From Candidatus Falkowbacteria bacterium RIFOXYC2_FULL_47_12 (GTDB lineage: Bacteria > Patescibacteriota > Patescibacteriia > Patescibacteriales > XYC2-FULL-47-12), in contig MFGL01000036.1 of NCBI GenBank assembly GCA_001778285.1, forward strand, positions 1,834 to 7,766: a DNA stretch of 5,933 bases, in the 5' to 3' direction. Positions 4,372-5,933 of this stretch are shown one piece after another. The stretch's first letter is position 1, and every line of letters starts with the position of its first letter. Under the pieces are notes generated by a model. That model was not told the origin of the DNA and ran no database searches. It saw only the letters and a program-made list of their open reading frames with translations. The translations under genes were made by a program, and so were the position numbers.

Positions 4372-5933
4372 CTAAAGTTCATCTGCAAATCTGCTCTTTT
4401 TTCTCAGGTAGTAACGTACTAAACCGAAAACCAGCACGAGCGCGGTAATACCAAAAATGTTGAAATACTTAAGGCTGTTTTTGTGCGTATCACTGAGAGT
4501 CGCAAGCGGCCGGTCGGTGATTGCCTTGGAGCGGATACTAATGAGGTCGCTGTCTAACGAAACAAAGTCAACAAGGTTTTGCAGCAATGTCAGGTTGTCC
4601 GCGTAACGGTTCACGAACGAATCCGTGGCAAATTTTGAATTCCCCACTACGATAATTTTGCCATTGTCGGTTGACGGCAAATGTGTGCCGGCTTCGGCGT
4701 CTTTGGGAACGTAAGCGCTAAACGCGCTGGAAACTTGCCCGATACGCGCGATAGCGAGTGTGTATGAATTGGCGTCTTGGGTAAAGCCGAAATCCCCCTG
4801 CGGATTGAGATTAAAATTATTACGCATGAGCCAAGCCGCCGGCGTAGTATGGGCCAGTACCGTATCATCTTGCTTGGCGTTATCCTGTATGGTCAACGGA
4901 CTCACCCAAGGGAAAACAACATTTTGCAATTTTGCCACGGCCGCGTTTTCCTGACTAAAGCCCGACTTCGTAACGCGGACAAAAAACGGATACTCCGTGG
5001 TAAAGGTGAAAAAGCCCTGACTGAACGAGGCACGGTCGTTTTGCGTGTCCAGCGCAAAGGCGTTTTCAACGTTGACGCCGTAGCCGTTGAGCAATTTTTT
5101 CAGCGTTGCCTGATTCGGCGTGGCCTGCAAATTTTCATCCAGCGTGACGCCGTCTATGAGAAAAACAGCGCTGCTCCCGCGCATCACAAACTGGTCAATA
5201 ACGTAAAGTTCGCGCTCGCTCAAGGTTTGCGTCGGGCCGGCAATGAGCAAGGTATTGATGTCAGCGGGAATTTCCGTGCCGGTTGAAAGGTCAACGTCGC
5301 GGACGCTGTAAATTTCGCGCAGTTTCTTGTCAACGGCAGTCATGTCGCTCGTGCGGCTGTGCTCGCCATTGCCGGTGGCAAAGCCTAAATTGGGAAACTC
5401 CTTGGTCGTTACTTTTTTCAGCGCGCTCGTGAGCTGGTACTCCAAGTTCTCCGTGCTGTTCACAACCGGAATAGCCTGCTTGGTGTCGCCGTACTGAACG
5501 ACAATGCCTAGATACCCGCTCGTAACCTCGTACTTGTCATTTTCCAGCACGTTGAACTGCAGTTGCGGAATGCCCAATATTTGCAGTTCCTGCTGGAGCT
5601 TCTGATCGTCTTTGGGGTCAATGAATTCCACACGCAGCTTGTTGCCGCCGTAGTTTTGGTATTCGGCCAAAATGTCTTTGACCTCCTGGCGCACACCCAG
5701 GTACTGCGCCGGCAATGCTTCGGAAAAGTAAACTTTAACATTGACCACGTCCGCCAAATTGCGCACGGCTTGTTTGGAGATATTTGAAATACTGTAAATT
5801 TTACCTTGTGTCAAATCAAGCCGGGCAAAGAGCTGGTAAGACAAAAAATTCAGCACGGCGATGATAGCAATCACGGTAACAATTTGCGTACCCAGACTGC
5901 TTTGCTTTTTAAATTTTTCTAAAAATGTTTTCA
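4372..5933 (-). CDS. GldG-like ABC-transporter auxiliary protein (start codon cut by one base at the right edge)
   Basis: This is a membrane-anchored auxiliary subunit of a Gld-type ABC-2 transporter. Reading in frame to the edge gives KTFLEKFKKQSS before the membrane segment, and the first codon is incomplete (?TG). The natural start is therefore probably base 5934, giving 520 residues; the internal GTG at 5872-5874 would begin inside the membrane helix. Visible parts are a transmembrane helix at about 17-36, the family hallmark RLDLTQGKIYSIS (about 38-50), VKVYFSEALP (66-75), a helix before LRVEFIDPKDD, the LEYQLTSALKKVT block, the GNGEHS stretch (187-193), LLIAGPTQTLSERE (229-242) and a C-terminal transmembrane helix at about 489-508 with a basic tail. 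This two-helix layout around a large external domain is the GldG/ABC_transp_aux pattern. The DUF4340 gene follows at once; the ATPase and permease probably lie upstream. Confidence 0.9.
   Translation of the reverse strand, partial: KTFLEKFKKQSSLGTQIVTVIAIIAVLNFLSYQLFARLDLTQGKIYSISNISKQAVRNLADVVNVKVYFSEALPAQYLGVRQEVKDILAEYQNYGGNKLRVEFIDPKDDQKLQQELQILGIPQLQFNVLENDKYEVTSGYLGIVVQYGDTKQAIPVVNSTENLEYQLTSALKKVTTKEFPNLGFATGNGEHSRTSDMTAVDKKLREIYSVRDVDLSTGTEIPADINTLLIAGPTQTLSERELYVIDQFVMRGSSAVFLIDGVTLDENLQATPNQATLKKLLNGYGVNVENAFALDTQNDRASFSQGFFTFTTEYPFFVRVTKSGFSQENAAVAKLQNVVFPWVSPLTIQDNAKQDDTVLAHTTPAAWLMRNNFNLNPQGDFGFTQDANSYTLAIARIGQVSSAFSAYVPKDAEAGTHLPSTDNGKIIVVGNSKFATDSFVNRYADNLTLLQNLVDFVSLDSDLISIRSKAITDRPLATLSDTHKNSLKYFNIFGITALVLVFGLVRYYLRKKSRFADEL

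Noticed and set aside
5872..5874. GTG as the start of the GldG-like protein
   Set aside because: It falls inside the first membrane helix, and the frame stays open to an incomplete ?TG codon at the window edge, preceded in the protein by a normal basic leader.

Overview
All supported genes lie on the minus strand, so transcription runs from right to left. The small intergenic gaps, the short GIY-YIG protein beside a GC-rich palindrome, the GldG/DUF4340 pair, and the HlyD-type adaptor paired with a MacB/LolD-type ATPase suggest an uncultured Patescibacteria (CPR), Parcubacteria-like genome. This is inferred from gene style only, since no marker gene is present. UGA is used as a stop (end of the HlyD gene), which fits the standard bacterial code.

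Right part (3432-5933): a GldG-like ABC-transporter auxiliary protein is followed almost without a gap by a DUF4340 membrane-anchored protein. They look like the distal part of an ABC-2/Gld-type exporter operon whose ATPase and permease probably lie beyond the right edge. The GldG start codon is cut by a single base at the window end. A stem-loop with a T-run closes this operon.

Middle (2731-3431): this is the unusual part. An intact tRNA-Gln(UUG) is preceded, 4 nt from its 5' end, by a tiny GIY-YIG nuclease gene. A GC-rich imperfect palindrome of 52 bp sits just upstream of that gene. Beyond it is a second, exact 19-bp copy of the tRNA 5' end, running from the base before position 1 to G19 of the D-loop. 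The arrangement reads as a compact insertion of about 326 bp that entered the tRNA gene and rebuilt its 5' end. Just past the tRNA is an RBBP9/YdeN-type hydrolase gene that has lost its middle, including the expected catalytic Ser and Asp regions, and is frameshifted at the junction.

Left part (1-2716): an endonuclease/exonuclease/phosphatase-family protein is followed by a candidate promoter and then a two-gene efflux cassette. That cassette is a HlyD/MacA-type adaptor with a long coiled-coil region and the first 80 codons of a MacB/LolD-type ABC ATPase. The permease would be expected beyond the left edge.
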